Assembly (NCBI GenBank): GCA_015847255.1
Contig: JADLZK010009222.1
Span: 124,001-188,000, forward strand
DNA: 64,000 nt
Direction of reading: 5' to 3'
From: Hyparrhenia diplandra
Taxonomy: Eukaryota; Streptophyta; Magnoliopsida; Poales; Poaceae
The notes below the pieces were generated by a model. It was not told the origin of the DNA and made no database searches. It saw nothing but the letters and a program-made list of their open reading frames with translations. Below are positions 22,430 to 34,271 of this stretch, piece after piece; position 1 is the stretch's first letter; each line of letters begins with the position of its first letter. Both the position numbers and the translations under genes were made by a program.

Positions 22430-23715
22430 CGACCATTGATGAAGGACACAAATGCATTAAGAAGAGGAAGTGAAGGTCCAAAAGATGAGGGAAAGCACAC
22501 CGAACACCGTCTCCTCATCTTGGTACCGACTAAGCTTTCGAGAGAATGTGCTTTTATACACGTAAAAGAGGTGATGTGCTTAGGTCTCCATAAACAACAC
22601 CAAAGCTCGTAAGCTAAAAGCAACAGATTCATGTAGTAACGCCTCCGCTGAAATCGCAAGGCGTAACAGCCGTTAGGAAATATTTTCACGGCAGAGAAGA
22701 ATCATAGCCCGCAAATTGAAAGCAAAGTGATCTAAAAAGTAGTACTAAAATGCTCATTAATTAATATCATGCAACCAAAAACAAAAAGGAAATGGTTCGT
22801 GTATATATGTAATCGAAATGATTGCTTTTAACGACAACTTTGGCGATAGAAATATGCCCATGTTCCGCTAACATCGGTGATCCCCGATTCGAGATCAAAT
22901 TGCATACATAGGTTCGCTAGTTTCCGCTTCTCGCTCCACCATTGTCGCCACAAGGCCCACAACATAACCGAAACACTTGCAGCAGAGGAGCAGAGGAATC
23001 GGATAATAGTAAAAATCGCATCGCTCGATTGATTGGAACCCAAGGGAGGAATGAATCGGCCGGGGAGAGATCAATCTAATCTCGATCCCCGCAAAGGATC
23101 CCGCGACCGGAATCCCTTGAATCGACCACGGGACAAACCCCGTCACAACGCGGGGTAAAGCCCATCGGGTGGGCACCGCCGTCGATCCATGCCCACCCAA
23201 GGTCAGCCCAACACCACCCACACCGGCAAGGGAGGATGAAGAGCGCAGGAATCACGGCAATGAGAGAATGAGAGGTGGCATCCGTGCCAGGTGGATGGTC
23301 GGCGCCGCGGCGCCCGCCGGCCCTCGGCGTCCAGCCGATCAATCGATTTCGGCGGCTGTGGCGACGACCCACTCTGTTGGGAAAGCGCGGGAAGGCGGCG
23401 GTGGTGCGCCGCCGCCCTGATGCCGAAGCCACGAATCTGCGCCGCCGCTGAAGCGCGCCGCCCGCACCGCGCGCCGAACGCCCCAGCGCGGCCCCCCACA
23501 GCGCCATCCGCAGCCCGAGGCGCCGCGCCGCGCGCCGGCGCCCTTCCGCCCGCCCGTAAACGCCGCTGTGTACCAGGGCGGCTTAGCGTCAGCGCCGGCC
23601 CCACGCCCCACGCGGCGGGGGCTGGCCGCCAGCGCCGCCACAAGGAAGAGAGAGGAGGGAGAGGGAGGCGCTCGGGCCGGGAGAGGCGGGGCAGGATTAG
23701 GGTTTCGGCCGATGC
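22430..23715 (-). other. Possible minus-strand transcription unit of unknown product
   Basis: On the minus strand a TATA box (23716-23723) is followed by GCCGAAACCCTAATCC, the kind of leader common in grass genes, and then by a GC-rich block to about 23200. GC content falls sharply after that, as at the 5' end of many grass genes. The longest sensible frame is 23076-23507 (143 codons, MALWGAALGRSARGAGG...). It is Arg/Gly-rich with no domain I recognise, and overlapping frames are equally long. A later short frame encodes FDLESGITDVSGTWAYFYRQ near 22830-22900. It may be a non-coding or captured 5' gene end. Confidence 0.35.
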
Positions 23716-23723
23716 TATATATA
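23716..23723 (-). promoter_or_regulatory. TATA box of the minus-strand unit
   Basis: TATATATA lies about 20 bases upstream (minus strand) of GGCCGAAACCCTAATCC, followed by a GC-rich leader. Confidence 0.45.
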
Positions 23724-23759
23724 TGAGGCGAGGGAGGCGGCTGCACCGTTTGGATCGCG

Positions 23760-24534
23760 AATCGGGGACGGCCCAAAATAATTGACGAGCGTGGGACGCG
23801 CCCGGTTTCCTCCACGCCCAATTTACTCTTTAAATGCTGCATGTGTTTCCTTTTCCTGAAAAATAAAGGGAGACCTACCTCTGTAGATCGATTGTGCAGT
23901 ATACAAAAGTTGGTATCTATAGTACTCACTGCGTTCTAGTATACGTGGAGCCTGTTTGGTAGCCTCGTCCGCATTCATCACTAGTACAGCCGATCTTTTG
24001 TACCAGCGGTTCAAGATATATTTATATGGGTTGCCGCAACTGCCAGTGGCAAAGGTCATGAAACTAAACTTTGTGGAACTTTGTGGAGACAGTCACCTTA
24101 GATCCGCCAATGTTACGTAAGTTGCCAACAAAAATAACATTTTCACAGGTGGCTCTCTTAAGTAATCCGTATGTACAGATCATCAACCAGTCTCAATGCA
24201 TACATGTTCTTTTATTTGGTTCCTTGCATACAGTTAGTCTGGTTTGAAACACACTGTTTTGCATGTATGAGTATAATAAATCATGTAACACCGATGTGTC
24301 AAAACAAACACTACAATATTAATTATTTGGAATTCATAATATTATATCATACTAAAAAAATTAATTTACATTATACAATCTTGATTTGTTTTAAAATCAC
24401 TTAGTATTTACTAATTTTGTGCTAATGACATCATAAGTTGTGCTAACCTCTGCACGGTGCAATGCTCAGTTCTGGTGTTCCCTTTGGGCTTGGCTTAGAG
24501 GGCACTTTTGCATGAGCTCGGCCCGCAACAGCAC
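23760..24534. other. Intergenic stretch, no gene recognised
   Basis: AT-rich with short frames only. The right end is the host DNA into which the CACTA element at 24538 inserted, and it continues at 28321. Confidence 0.5.
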
Positions 24535-25650
24535 ATCCACTACCAGAAACTGGATATTTTTCGAGAGGATCGGTTTTTCATGAGAGTGAAAAATAAACTC
24601 TTATTAAAAATAAAATTTTCATGAGAGTGATGTAAATCCGTCACGAAAACATATTTTCATGAGAGTGCTCAACACACCGTCATGAAAACTTATTTTCATG
24701 AGAGTGATCATTTTTATGAGAGTCAAATTCCACCGTCATGTAATGCACTCATGAAGGTGAACTCTCATGAAAATGCCTTAGACTCACGAAATCGATTCAT
24801 GAAGGTTTACTCTCACGAAATACCATAAAAGGCAATCATGAAAACACCGATGCAAACACGGTGGCGACATCTACTCGCGTGAAGGTGAACTCTCATGAAA
24901 ATGCCTTAGACTCACGAAATCCATTCATGAAGGTTTACTCTCACGAAATACCATAAAAGGTAGTCATGAAAACACCGTTTGCAAACCCCGGTGGCGACAT
25001 CTACTGCGTGAAGGTGAACTCTCACGAAAATACCTTAGTCTCCACGAAATCCATGCGTGAAGGTCTACTCTCACGAAATACCACAAAAGATAGTCATGAA
25101 AACACCGATGCAAACCCCGGTGGCACAATCCACTCGTGAAGGTTAACTCTCACGAAAATACCAAACTCTCTCGAAATCTATTCGTGAAGGTTTACTCTCC
25201 TAAATACTACCAAAAATAGTCGCGGAAAACACCGATTGAAATATGGGTTTCTATTTTTCAACAGAAAAATAATTGCTTAAATACTAAAAATCAAGAACAC
25301 ACGAACACAAGTTTTTTTTCATTTAATTTGCGGCAAAAAATTTTGTATGTAGTCTTTCTCCCTCATACTAACTCCAAATGTGGCAATTCTTTTTTTTTTT
25401 AAAATGTTTCTAAAATTATGCTCTATCCACTCATTGTGTTCTTGCAGCTATTATTTTGTCATGCTTTCATGTAAATTTGTTCTATCAATTCAAAATTTGG
25501 ATTTCAAATAATGACAACTTCAAGCCAATGTTTTGAAGGAGTAAAAAAAACTTAAGCGAAAAAGTCAAGAACACAAAAGTTGTGTAACTCATCAATATCT
25601 ACAATCTTTATTTTGATTATTGTTTCATATGAGAAAGTGGTAATGACATT

Positions 25651-25719
25651 GTTCACAAATTTTACATCTCTCTCTTATAGTTTATGAAACTATAAAAGAG
25701 ATATGTAAAATTTGTGAAC
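25651..25719. repeat. Perfect-looking hairpin, 33-base arms
   Basis: 25651-25683 (GTTCACAAATTTTACATCTC and following) is nearly the exact reverse complement of 25687-25719, separated by 3 bases. It lies within the CACTA element and is non-coding. Confidence 0.85.
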
Positions 25720-26169
25720 AAATATGTAGTCCAACTTTGTTAAAATGTTTTCAAAAATTTTATGGCTAGCTTATATACTTAAATTATGCCTCAATACCAA
25801 TTATTAGAATTTTTGACCATTTTATAATATTATTAATTTTTTTTTTGCCAAAGTCATAAAAATATTATTTTGAGTAGTGGTCAATAAAACACTTAATTTT
25901 TTAGAGATTTTCAGCATGTGAGCTCAAATGGATACTCATGGATATGTGTTATGACATATATTTTTTTTCTAATTTTTAGACATTGTTAGATAGGACCTAT
26001 AGTTCAAATTATTGTTATCTTCTACATCAAAAAAGGAAAAACAAAAATAAAAAGGACAAAATAGCTTTAAATTAGCCCATTGCTAAACAGGCCAACGTCC
26101 ATTACTTCGGCCCAATGTATGGCAGACGTTGGATGACCACCGGACGAATCAGAGCCGTTGATCAAAAAA

Positions 26170-27650
26170 CACTAGTATATATAAGAACCGCTTCATCACT
26201 CCCAAAACCCTAGCCTCCTGCTCTCTGTCTCTCTCGTCTCCTCCCTTTGCCCCCTTCCTCCCGTTGAGAAAAGAAGCTCGCCGCCCGCATCTGTTCTTGG
26301 GCGAGCATCCACCAGATCTGGCGCTAGGCGTCCTCCACCAGGACGACGATGAGGTGCAGCAGGTGGGGTGGCCTCCTAAAGGGCTGCAGTTCCTTCTTCC
26401 TTCAGCCTTGATTCAGAGGAGGATCTCGCGGTGATGAATGACTGGCCGCTTGCTGTCTGGGTGGCCGAGGTCTTCGCGCTCTCCATGCTGATGGTGGGCC
26501 CAGGTGGCTGCAGGTCCCCCGAGATGGCGAGATCCACCACCTCCGTCTCCTATGAGCTCACGCACCACCACGGCACGCAAGTCGCCTTCAGGTCGTTCCT
26601 CCCACTCTTGTTTCGTTTATCCATTTGTTAATTGCTAGTGGTGCTTCGTTTGTAGTACTGTGACAGCTCCCTATGCATTTTCTTCTTTTTGGTGTGCAGA
26701 TGGTTGCTTTGAAGCAGCTAATGGGTGTACGTTCTTCCTGAATATGTTAGGGATCTTTTAATGCTACTGTTCAATTGTGCATCTATCAATTAATAGGTGT
26801 ACGTGCTATGGGCAGTTTTGGCTCCTCAATGTTCTATTTCTATTCAACTTGTGCATGCTATGGGCAGTTTTGGCTCCTCAATGTTCTATTTCTATTCAAC
26901 TTGTGCATCTATCAATTTAACTGTGGATACCCATTACTTTTCAATTGTGGCATACATACATCTATGCTTGTGAGCTTGAGCAGCCAATCCTAACTTAATT
27001 CATTCCTATTGTTTAGTGCTTGTTAGATGTTTTTGCAAGCTCGATTATGTTCATACATGTTTTGCATAGCAGCAACTGCAACTATCTTGGAATGATGCAT
27101 AGGAATTTTCGTCTATTAGTCTCTCTCTTGCACTGAGCTTTATAGAATGCTTGCATGTGTGTTGAAAGTAGCACTAGATGATCAATAGCAGACACACTCA
27201 GTTGCATGGGCGTTGACAGTGAAGGTAACTGTCGCTTGCAGGCACTCAGTTGCATGTTGTAGTTAGTAACAGATTTCCATTGATGCAGAAAGCAGTTCAG
27301 TTTAAGTATTTATTTAGTCATAAATCTTTCTCTGCTCGGCAGCTATCATTGTTTGGAATATAATGTAATTTAGCAAAAGTCAGATTCTAAGCCTACTCTT
27401 ACTAAATTCATTTGTGGTCATGTAGGATTATAAGTTGGCTCCAAGAAGGTTAGCGCTTTAAACACATATGCTGTAATGAAGTTGGGATCCAAATGGGATA
27501 CAACAGAGATTTGAGAGGCAGTGGAGGTGATGGCATAAAGCGCAGCCATGAAGAAGATGCCAACATAAGTACCTATATGTGGTATATATATGTATGTGCT
27601 ACTAGAACTTTTGTTTTGTGTTGAATGGCTAGGACTATGAGCCAATATTG
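26170..27650 (+). other. Gene-like transcription unit inside the CACTA element
   Basis: A TATA-like TATATATAAG lies near 26177. It is followed by AAAACCCTAGCCTCCTGCTC, a CT-rich leader and a GC-rich block with an ATG at 26349. A 66-codon frame at 26431-26631 begins MMNDWPLAVWVAEVFALSML and has no family I recognise. Downstream DNA becomes AT-rich and T-rich, as in introns. It looks like a captured gene 5' end (promoter, leader and first exon) rather than transposase. The source gene was not identified. Confidence 0.5.
26804..26907. repeat. 52-bp perfect tandem duplication
   Basis: The units at 26804-26855 and 26856-26907 are identical, starting TGCTATGGGCAGTTTTGGC. They lie inside the CACTA element, in the intron-like part of its internal unit. 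Confidence 0.9.
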
Positions 27651-28323
27651 TCTTTTAGTCTAATACTTTGACACTTGGATGAAATTGGAATATATTGAGA
27701 TTGGAATCAGATGCATATATCCAAGTATTGGAATTTATTATATTTGTGTTCTGGATTGACATTTGGACCATGCGTATGAATTTGGAATTTGGATTTAGAT
27801 GCTCACGTTGGTTAATTTTCATGGTGGTTTATACTCATGAAATAACTTTTTCGTGGTGGTATTCTCTCACGAAATACTCTGTTTTTTTCTGTGTGATTGT
27901 GATACTCTCACGAAATAACTTCATGATGGTGCCCTCTCACGAAAGACCATAAGTCTCACTAAATAACTTAATGGCGGTGGCCTCTCACGAAATAACTTCA
28001 TGACGGTAGTCTCTCACTTAAATACCATAAGTCTCACGAAATCACTTCGTGACGGTGGTCTCTCACGAAATATCTAAAAAAACCTTCATGAAAATAGCAA
28101 TGCAAATCGGGTGGCAATATTTTTTTTTATGAGAGTGACCGTCCGCGGTGAACTCTCATGAAAATAGTTCGTGTGATCAACTCTCATGAAAATGTGTATT
28201 TCATGAGTGCAATATGTGAGAAGTAATGCGTGACGGTGTATTCTCACGCATTATTTTCGTGAGAGTAAAATTTTTTCGTGACAATTTTTACTCTCACAAA
28301 ATATCCAGGTTTCGGTAGTGATC

Positions 28324-29440
28324 CAAGCAACCAAACACGCTGGATCTGCAAGCCACGAGGCTAAAGCTTTTCTAGATATACATTATTGTTTTATTATATA
28401 TATATCTAGACATATGAATATATAAATCCATAGAAAAGACATGAATTAGAAAAATCTAAAACATCATGCAATTTGGAACCAAAGCAGTGCGTAGGTAATT
28501 TTTCTTTTGCGTAAATGAGTACATGTAGGAGCAGCCTTTTCTTCGAAAGAAATACACTACTTCAAGTTCTAGTGTACTCCCAGTCCCACGGTTGGGTAGT
28601 GCGTGGACAAAATATTTGAGGCACGCCAACAGTATGAAAAGGACAGATAAATAACGTCCTACTGTACGAGGTTGGCATGTCCGTACGAATTAATAAAGTG
28701 TAGGAGTAGCAGTCTATAGCACTAGTCAGTGGCTTGGCCTACTTATGACTGTGGCTAAGATTTTCCGTACGACTGAATACGACGAAAAGAAAAATAGAGG
28801 TGTGCAGTGTGCTCTGGAGATATGCTAGGATTATGGTGGTTGTCGCACTAGACGTGGCTCAGATCCGCATCATAGGCGACGCTGAGTAGTGAATCCGGCT
28901 AACCAAAGCTACTCCTTATTTAAATCTTCTTTCCCACACTGACGCGTCCTTTCATAAACAGGAAATATAAGCTAGCTATGCCGAGTTCTGAGAATGCATC
29001 AACTAGAATTTGAGGCATATTTGTTTTTATAGGAGTCATTACGAGCATATTTGTTAGTTTCCTCCAATAGCTTTCAAGATCTCGCCCCTAAAATATAGAG
29101 GACAATTTTACATCAGGAATCTTAAACTATGCCCAAATCACTCTAACCAATTTAATACTTTCCTTTCTCTTTATACATATCCATTATTGTTTGATCGATA
29201 CGTGTGTGTATACTTCCACGTGATGGTGACGATTTTACCTAGTGTAGCAAGATTGAGAATTGAGGCAGGGTGTTGTTGGAGAGCAATTTTATCAATCTCG
29301 CCAAAAAATCATTGGGACTGGGTTTTGTTACCGAGCATGTTTAGCATGTGTTTCATTAAGAGAAATAAGAGTTTTTGATACGCAACGAAACAATGCCATC
29401 GGCAAGTTGCCAAAGTATCAGTGACAAGGCAGGCCTTACA
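28324..29440. other. Intergenic stretch, no gene recognised
   Basis: AT-rich with short frames only. No domain, terminal repeat or RNA gene was seen. Confidence 0.5.
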
Positions 29441-29454
29441 TAAATAGGGATGGA

Positions 29455-29525
29455 TATCGAGCTAGCTCAGCTCGTTAGTGGCTCGGCTTGTTATAGCTCG
29501 GCTCGTTATGGCTCGACTCGTTAAA
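29455..29525. repeat. Degenerate GCTCGNCTCGTTA repeat
   Basis: Four or more imperfect copies of GGCTCGGCTCGTTA occur in tandem. A similar cluster lies at about 44150-44230. This motif is common near grass transposons, but no element boundary can be set. Confidence 0.5.
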
Positions 29526-29637
29526 GGTTTTTTTTACTATTTGCCATCCTTACAGAGGCCATAGGTCCAAAAACCATCCTTATGGAGGCCACTACAGGCC
29601 ACTACTGATTTACCGAGAAAACATTGACATGCATACA

Positions 29638-30726
29638 TTTTTGCCATTTTCACCGCGCGTGGCAAGCCGGGGGCATGACAAAGATGGGCGTGCTTGAGAG
29701 CCACAATTTTGCACCGAAAAACTATTTTCCCTAGTATTTCTATTCCTCTATTCACCGGCGTGTGGGTCCCATTTGTCACCTTCATCTTCAACCTCGGCCA
29801 TCGCCCCCGTGTCATCTGTGGTGTGCATCGCCCCCGCTCCCTTCTGTCCTCGGTGAATCAAAGCCGCTAGCTAGCCCCCCGACATCCATGGCCGCCACGT
29901 TAACCCGTTGTCGGCGGCTAGGGGGCCCCTCCCGCCCCATCTTCGCACAGCCGCTGCCGAGGCCGAGGCCGCGGGGACATGCAGCGATTCTAGGGCTTTC
30001 GCGGGGCTGCCCGCTCCTTGGGGCTGGGGATCTAGCTTCGCCCCTCGATCCCGGCAACCGCCGCGAACACAAAACAACGGCGACTTCCCAGCAGATTTCG
30101 GTAGTGTCGAGCCACCGGGAATTTGGAAGGCATGTTCTCTTCGGAGGTGAGTTGAATCTGGGCGCCGTGCAACGAATTGCATTTTTGTTGTGACCCATCC
30201 GAGCGGTGGATTTGTGCCTATCGTTGTAACGAAAAAATGATAATCGGGTCTTTTAAAGGGGCAGATCCACTGGGGGGCTGCCGGGCCGTAGGACACCCCC
30301 CCGCACATTTCCCATGGTAATTACTGTACTTAGGCATTAAACCACCGTTAAGTTTGTTGATTTTTGTTAAATCTCCATTAAATAGCCACAACCCCTCCCC
30401 AAGACTCATCGACTCGCCACTTGTCTTTTGTCTCCGAAGTTCTTGTTTGATGAGGATTTCTAGCCATGTATATTTTATATATTCAAGTTAATTTGGTCAT
30501 AGTGGATACAAACGACATGATAATTTGTTACCATCGTCTTTGCGTAAACGGCCATGGATGGCAAAAGGTTGAAGATGAAGGTGACAAATGGGACCCACAT
30601 GTCAGCGAATAGAGGAATAGAAACACAAGGGCAAATAGGTCTTTTCCGGTGCCAAGTTGGGGCTCTCAGCACGCTTCCACACTAGCATGCCTACCTGGCT
30701 TGCCACGTCGGTGAAATGGCAAAAAC
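29638..30726. mobile_element. Pack-MULE-like element with about 165-180-bp inverted arms
   Basis: The left arm (about 29638-29802) and right arm (about 30550-30726) are inverted copies. Shared landmarks are TTTTTGCCATTTTCACC, GTGGCAAGCC, CTATTCCTCTATTC, TGTGGGTCCCATTTGTCACC and TTCATCTTCAACC. The interior (29810-30420) is GC-rich, unlike the flanks, and holds gene-like frames in both strands (for example 29762-30193 plus, 143 codons) with CCATGGCCGCCACG at about 29887. This is the structure of Mutator-like elements carrying a captured gene fragment. The host gene was not recognised, and the 9-bp TSD could not be fixed because the outer ends are diverged. Confidence 0.6.
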
Positions 30727-33404
30727 GTAACGCTTGTGCGTGAATGTGACGTTAGTTGTGAGACGCCTAAAGACCCTGAAGCAGATTACAACCATAGGCT
30801 TTAATTAAAGGGGTTTTAGAAACTATTGAGCATGCTTTACTGGAAACATTGGCTTTAATTACAACAAGCACGTCACATTTGGAAATTGATTAGTCGGTAC
30901 GGATGATATTTGTATCGCTCCTTGTCCGTATAAGGAATACATTTTTTTTTTATTCAAGGTGCTACTCCTGGTTTGTATTAAGGTGTTACTCTTGATTTGA
31001 GTTTCTTTAATTTTAAGTTTGGAACACAAATTAAGACTAGCTAATTAGGAATTTGATTTAAAAATTATTGTCGTGATGGGTCCATCTATTCTAAGATGGA
31101 TATTGTTTGTTTGATGTTTAACCTCATGAGATCAATTCGGTAATAATATGAAATGGTATTTAATTTGCTTGATGTTGGTTACTAGAATGATGTTGGAATG
31201 AGCTTTACGTCACACTCTTTCTGAGCTTTCAACTAGAGTGTAGCTCATCATCTTATCTTACTATAACTAATTGGAGCCTCCAACGGAGAATCAATACCAT
31301 AATTCTCACCGTACATGTTAAGAAACAATATAAATTTTAGAAATTCTCACAATAATCAGAAACATCTAGCCTTTAATTTTGGTATACTCTAATCATTATC
31401 ATGGATAATAGCCATTTTGGATCTGTTGTAAGTTATAAAATATTACCTTTTTTGCCATTATGAAAAATATATAAAGAAATAACAACCTAATTTTGCATAT
31501 AACTTAACCACATCTGCCATTGAGAAAGAAAATTCAAAATAACCCCGCCTAAATTTGTATATAAATTACCCACGTATATCATTATGAACATAATTCGACA
31601 TAACCAATCTAAATTGGCCGCCAATTAAAAAAAAAAAAACTGTCCAACTTTGTGTCTAGATTACACACATGTTATTATGGGAGTTATTATATATAAACTT
31701 GTTAAAATGCATTTTTATTAACTGACAGTTAGAAAACCTCTTCTATTGGTGCTTTTGGAATTGATAGAAACCAACATTATGAAGAAATGCCCTTGGTCGA
31801 CTGAATCGCCAACTGAACAATTCTACACTGTTTATACTTTTACCTTTCTTGCCTAGCCTTTCCAAGCCCAGCATGTTCTTCATCTTCTGCTCTTAACCTC
31901 TACAGATAGTACCAACAACGAAGGCAATCGATCTATACATGTACACACACACACACACCTGGCGGCGTCCCTCCTGAGTCCTGAGTCCAAATGCTTTTGG
32001 ACAGCGCCGCACATCATCACTTGCGTAGCTAGTCTGCCACTGGCCAGAGAACTAGTCATCGGCCACCATGAAAGCGTGATAGTTATCTCCTGAGTGAGTC
32101 TTGATGCCCGGCATCTGCTAGTGCTATATGTACTTGTGCTGTTGTGAGTGCACTCGTGAGGTGCCCGCTAGTGTTTAGCCCGTCCTTCTGTCGTCAAAAC
32201 AAGGCATCACACACTTGGAGGATTGAGCAGCTGATAATTGGAGCCAATGGGGCCATGGTTCATATGTCGGCAAATAAATTTGAATACACAAAGTCCATAC
32301 ATAGCAACATTCATTTTTCCCATTTACAGGTTGGTGCAGAATGGCAGCAGGCATCTTTTCAGTATATGCTCCCTTTGCTTCGTTTTTGCCTCCAACATAG
32401 TACATCAAATGGTTTGGGGTCCCACCACGGATGAGTTCATCCCCTCCATTTATGCACTCACTCGTCAATGTCAATCTTCGATTTTTGCGAAGTGAATATC
32501 ACACATGTCCATGTTAGGGCATGTCGAAAAAGCAAGGGCAACAAATCATGGTTCCAAAATAATTTTTCCATTCTAAAGAGACAGAACTCTAGCCGAAATG
32601 CAAGTAGGGACTACTAATATTAGTACTTCTTCTGTTCAAAAATAAGTATTCAAAAATTGTACTTAAATATAACGGATTCTTGAAGACAGAAAAAACAGTT
32701 TTGCATAAAACATGTTGATGCGAAAAAAAAAAAAAAACCCGACAGGATATGACAGGGCCAAATCGACCGGCATCCATGGTCGCCTAATCGATTGCTAATT
32801 GTCCTTAATAAGCGATGGCATGATCATGAACCATGATGCCGCTCAAGATCTTTCAAAAAAATGATGCTGCTCAAGATGGCCGCTGTAGCTGTCATCTGTA
32901 CGATTAGCCTGTATGGTCCACTAGCATCTCTCTCACCCTGCTCCTCTTGTTGTCGCTTTTGGCCTCCATCGTGAGGTGCTCTGTGCGCAAACAGGCAGGT
33001 GACATATTGCAGTCAATTTAAAAGCGTGAACCATACAATGCAGCTAGCAGAGAGCTGCAGAGGTGGAAAAGCAACATGACCCAAGACATGTTTGAATTAA
33101 AAATCAATGTCTAACAACTACTATTCATACAGGCTTGAGATATACTCCCATATGCGTACTCTTGGCATGATCCGACATGGTGCACACGGAAGCTTTTGAG
33201 AAATTGCAAGAAGAACAACGACACCGCCAAAGAAAAAGAAAAAGAAAAGAGAGGATGAACAACAAGAAAAGGAAGATGGGGATGAAGAAGTGATCAGGAT
33301 GATAAACCCACTCTTGCTCGCCACTCTGAATCTATCCGTGACGCTATGGGTCGATTTAAATATTGATTAGCATCTAATAGCACAGCAATCCATATGCTCC
33401 ACAC
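30727..33404. other. Intergenic stretch, no gene recognised
   Basis: AT-rich, with a short CA microsatellite at 31942-31958 and A/T runs. The frames at 32144-32495 overlap on both strands and have no recognisable domain. Confidence 0.5.
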
Positions 33405-33419
33405 CGGCTACACAACATT

Positions 33420-33758
33420 TTTTTTTGACCGAAGTCAGCAAGGGAAATTCTATCCTATTTTTAAATTTTTTTTAGTAATGCAGACCTGTTTAAATTCGGC
33501 TCCCACGAGAGTCGAACCCTAGGTCTGCTGAGTGCTACTTCGGGGTGCTCTAACCACTAGGCTAGACTATGTTACACGAGTGCAGTATACGGGTATCCAT
33601 ACAATACGCACCGGATAAGTGGATACGCACTTTCTCAAAAGAAAACCCACTAAAATGGTGTATCTGAGTATCCGTATCCGCGTATCCGACGCAGTATCGG
33701 ATACGGATACGTCACCCTCTTGGAGTATCCGTGTAACATAGGGCTAGAGGCCCTTTCG
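33420..33758 (-). mobile_element. Composite SINE-type retroposon with 15-bp TSD
   Basis: A perfect TSD (CGGCTACACAACATT) lies at 33405-33419 and 33759-33773. A T run at the left is the minus-strand poly(A) tail, preceded on that strand by GACTTCGGTC. The minus strand contains a tRNA-like Pol III promoter. Upstream of it on the minus strand is an unusual 180-bp segment rich in GTATCC/GGATAC words, framed by an inverted TGTTACACG/CGTGTAACA pair. Confidence 0.8.
33508..33562 (-). promoter_or_regulatory. Pol III A and B boxes of the SINE
   Basis: On the minus strand TAGTGGTTAGAGCA (A-box-like, about 33549-33562) is followed by GGTTCGACTCT (B box, 33508-33518) at a tRNA-like spacing. It is not a functional tRNA, because no complete cloverleaf was found. 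Confidence 0.7.
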
Positions 33759-33773
33759 CGGCTACACAACATT

Positions 33774-34256
33774 ATGGTAGAAGTATTAAAACTTTTGTGG
33801 ATACCTACGATTATTTTAACTTTCTCTCTTTATGTATTTCCTGATATAAACCGATATAGATTTTCTATAATCTTTATCTGATTATGAAATATGATAAATA
33901 TATCAATTACTTTGTATTTGTTTTCCATCATTGTGTTGTAGCTTTATGATTTTTTAACATGTATTTAGTTGAGCTTAACTTATATTTCAGCTCTTGTTGC
34001 ATCATTTTGTGATGTCATGAAACCATATTTTGTATTTAAACTTTTGTCTTATTAGTTTTTTATAATTTGTATTCACATGTTAAGTTCATCAAACACTAGT
34101 GCTTCTTGTTTCTTTTGTTCAAAAGTTTCCTTGTATACTTTACTAAAATATAGATTTTGTGTCTTAGGCTACACTTTTACGGTACTCACTAAAATGGCTT
34201 CCTTTAATGTTTCCTTTTACTATCCCTATCCAAAATTTGTATGTGTAATAAAAATA
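33774..34256. other. Intergenic stretch, no gene recognised
   Basis: T-rich. A 65-codon plus-strand frame at 34077-34274 has no recognisable motif. Confidence 0.5.
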
Positions 34257-34271
34257 GACACCTTACAAATA

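Larger units (their letters stand above)
24538..28320. mobile_element. Complete non-autonomous CACTA element, 3.8 kb, with internal transcription unit
   Basis: The left end reads CACTACCAGAAACTGGATAT and the right end, reverse-complemented, CACTACCGAAACCTGGATAT. A perfect 3-bp TSD (ATC) lies at 24535-24537 and 28321-28323, as expected for CACTA elements. Both sides carry arrays of a subterminal motif (variants of ACTCTCATGAAAATRCC and TCATGAAGGT) at about 24570-25240 and 27830-28300, in both orientations. These correspond to presumed transposase-binding repeats. No transposase gene is inside. The interior carries a promoter-like region and GC-rich exon-like sequence (26170-26640). Confidence 0.9.

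Noticed and set aside
24560..25240. A CRISPR-like or satellite array
   Set aside because: The repeats are degenerate, irregularly spaced, in both orientations and confined to the ends of a CACTA element, which explains them.
33508..33562. A true tRNA gene
   Set aside because: A and B boxes are present, but no complete cloverleaf or anticodon arm fits. The poly(A) tail and TSD show a SINE.
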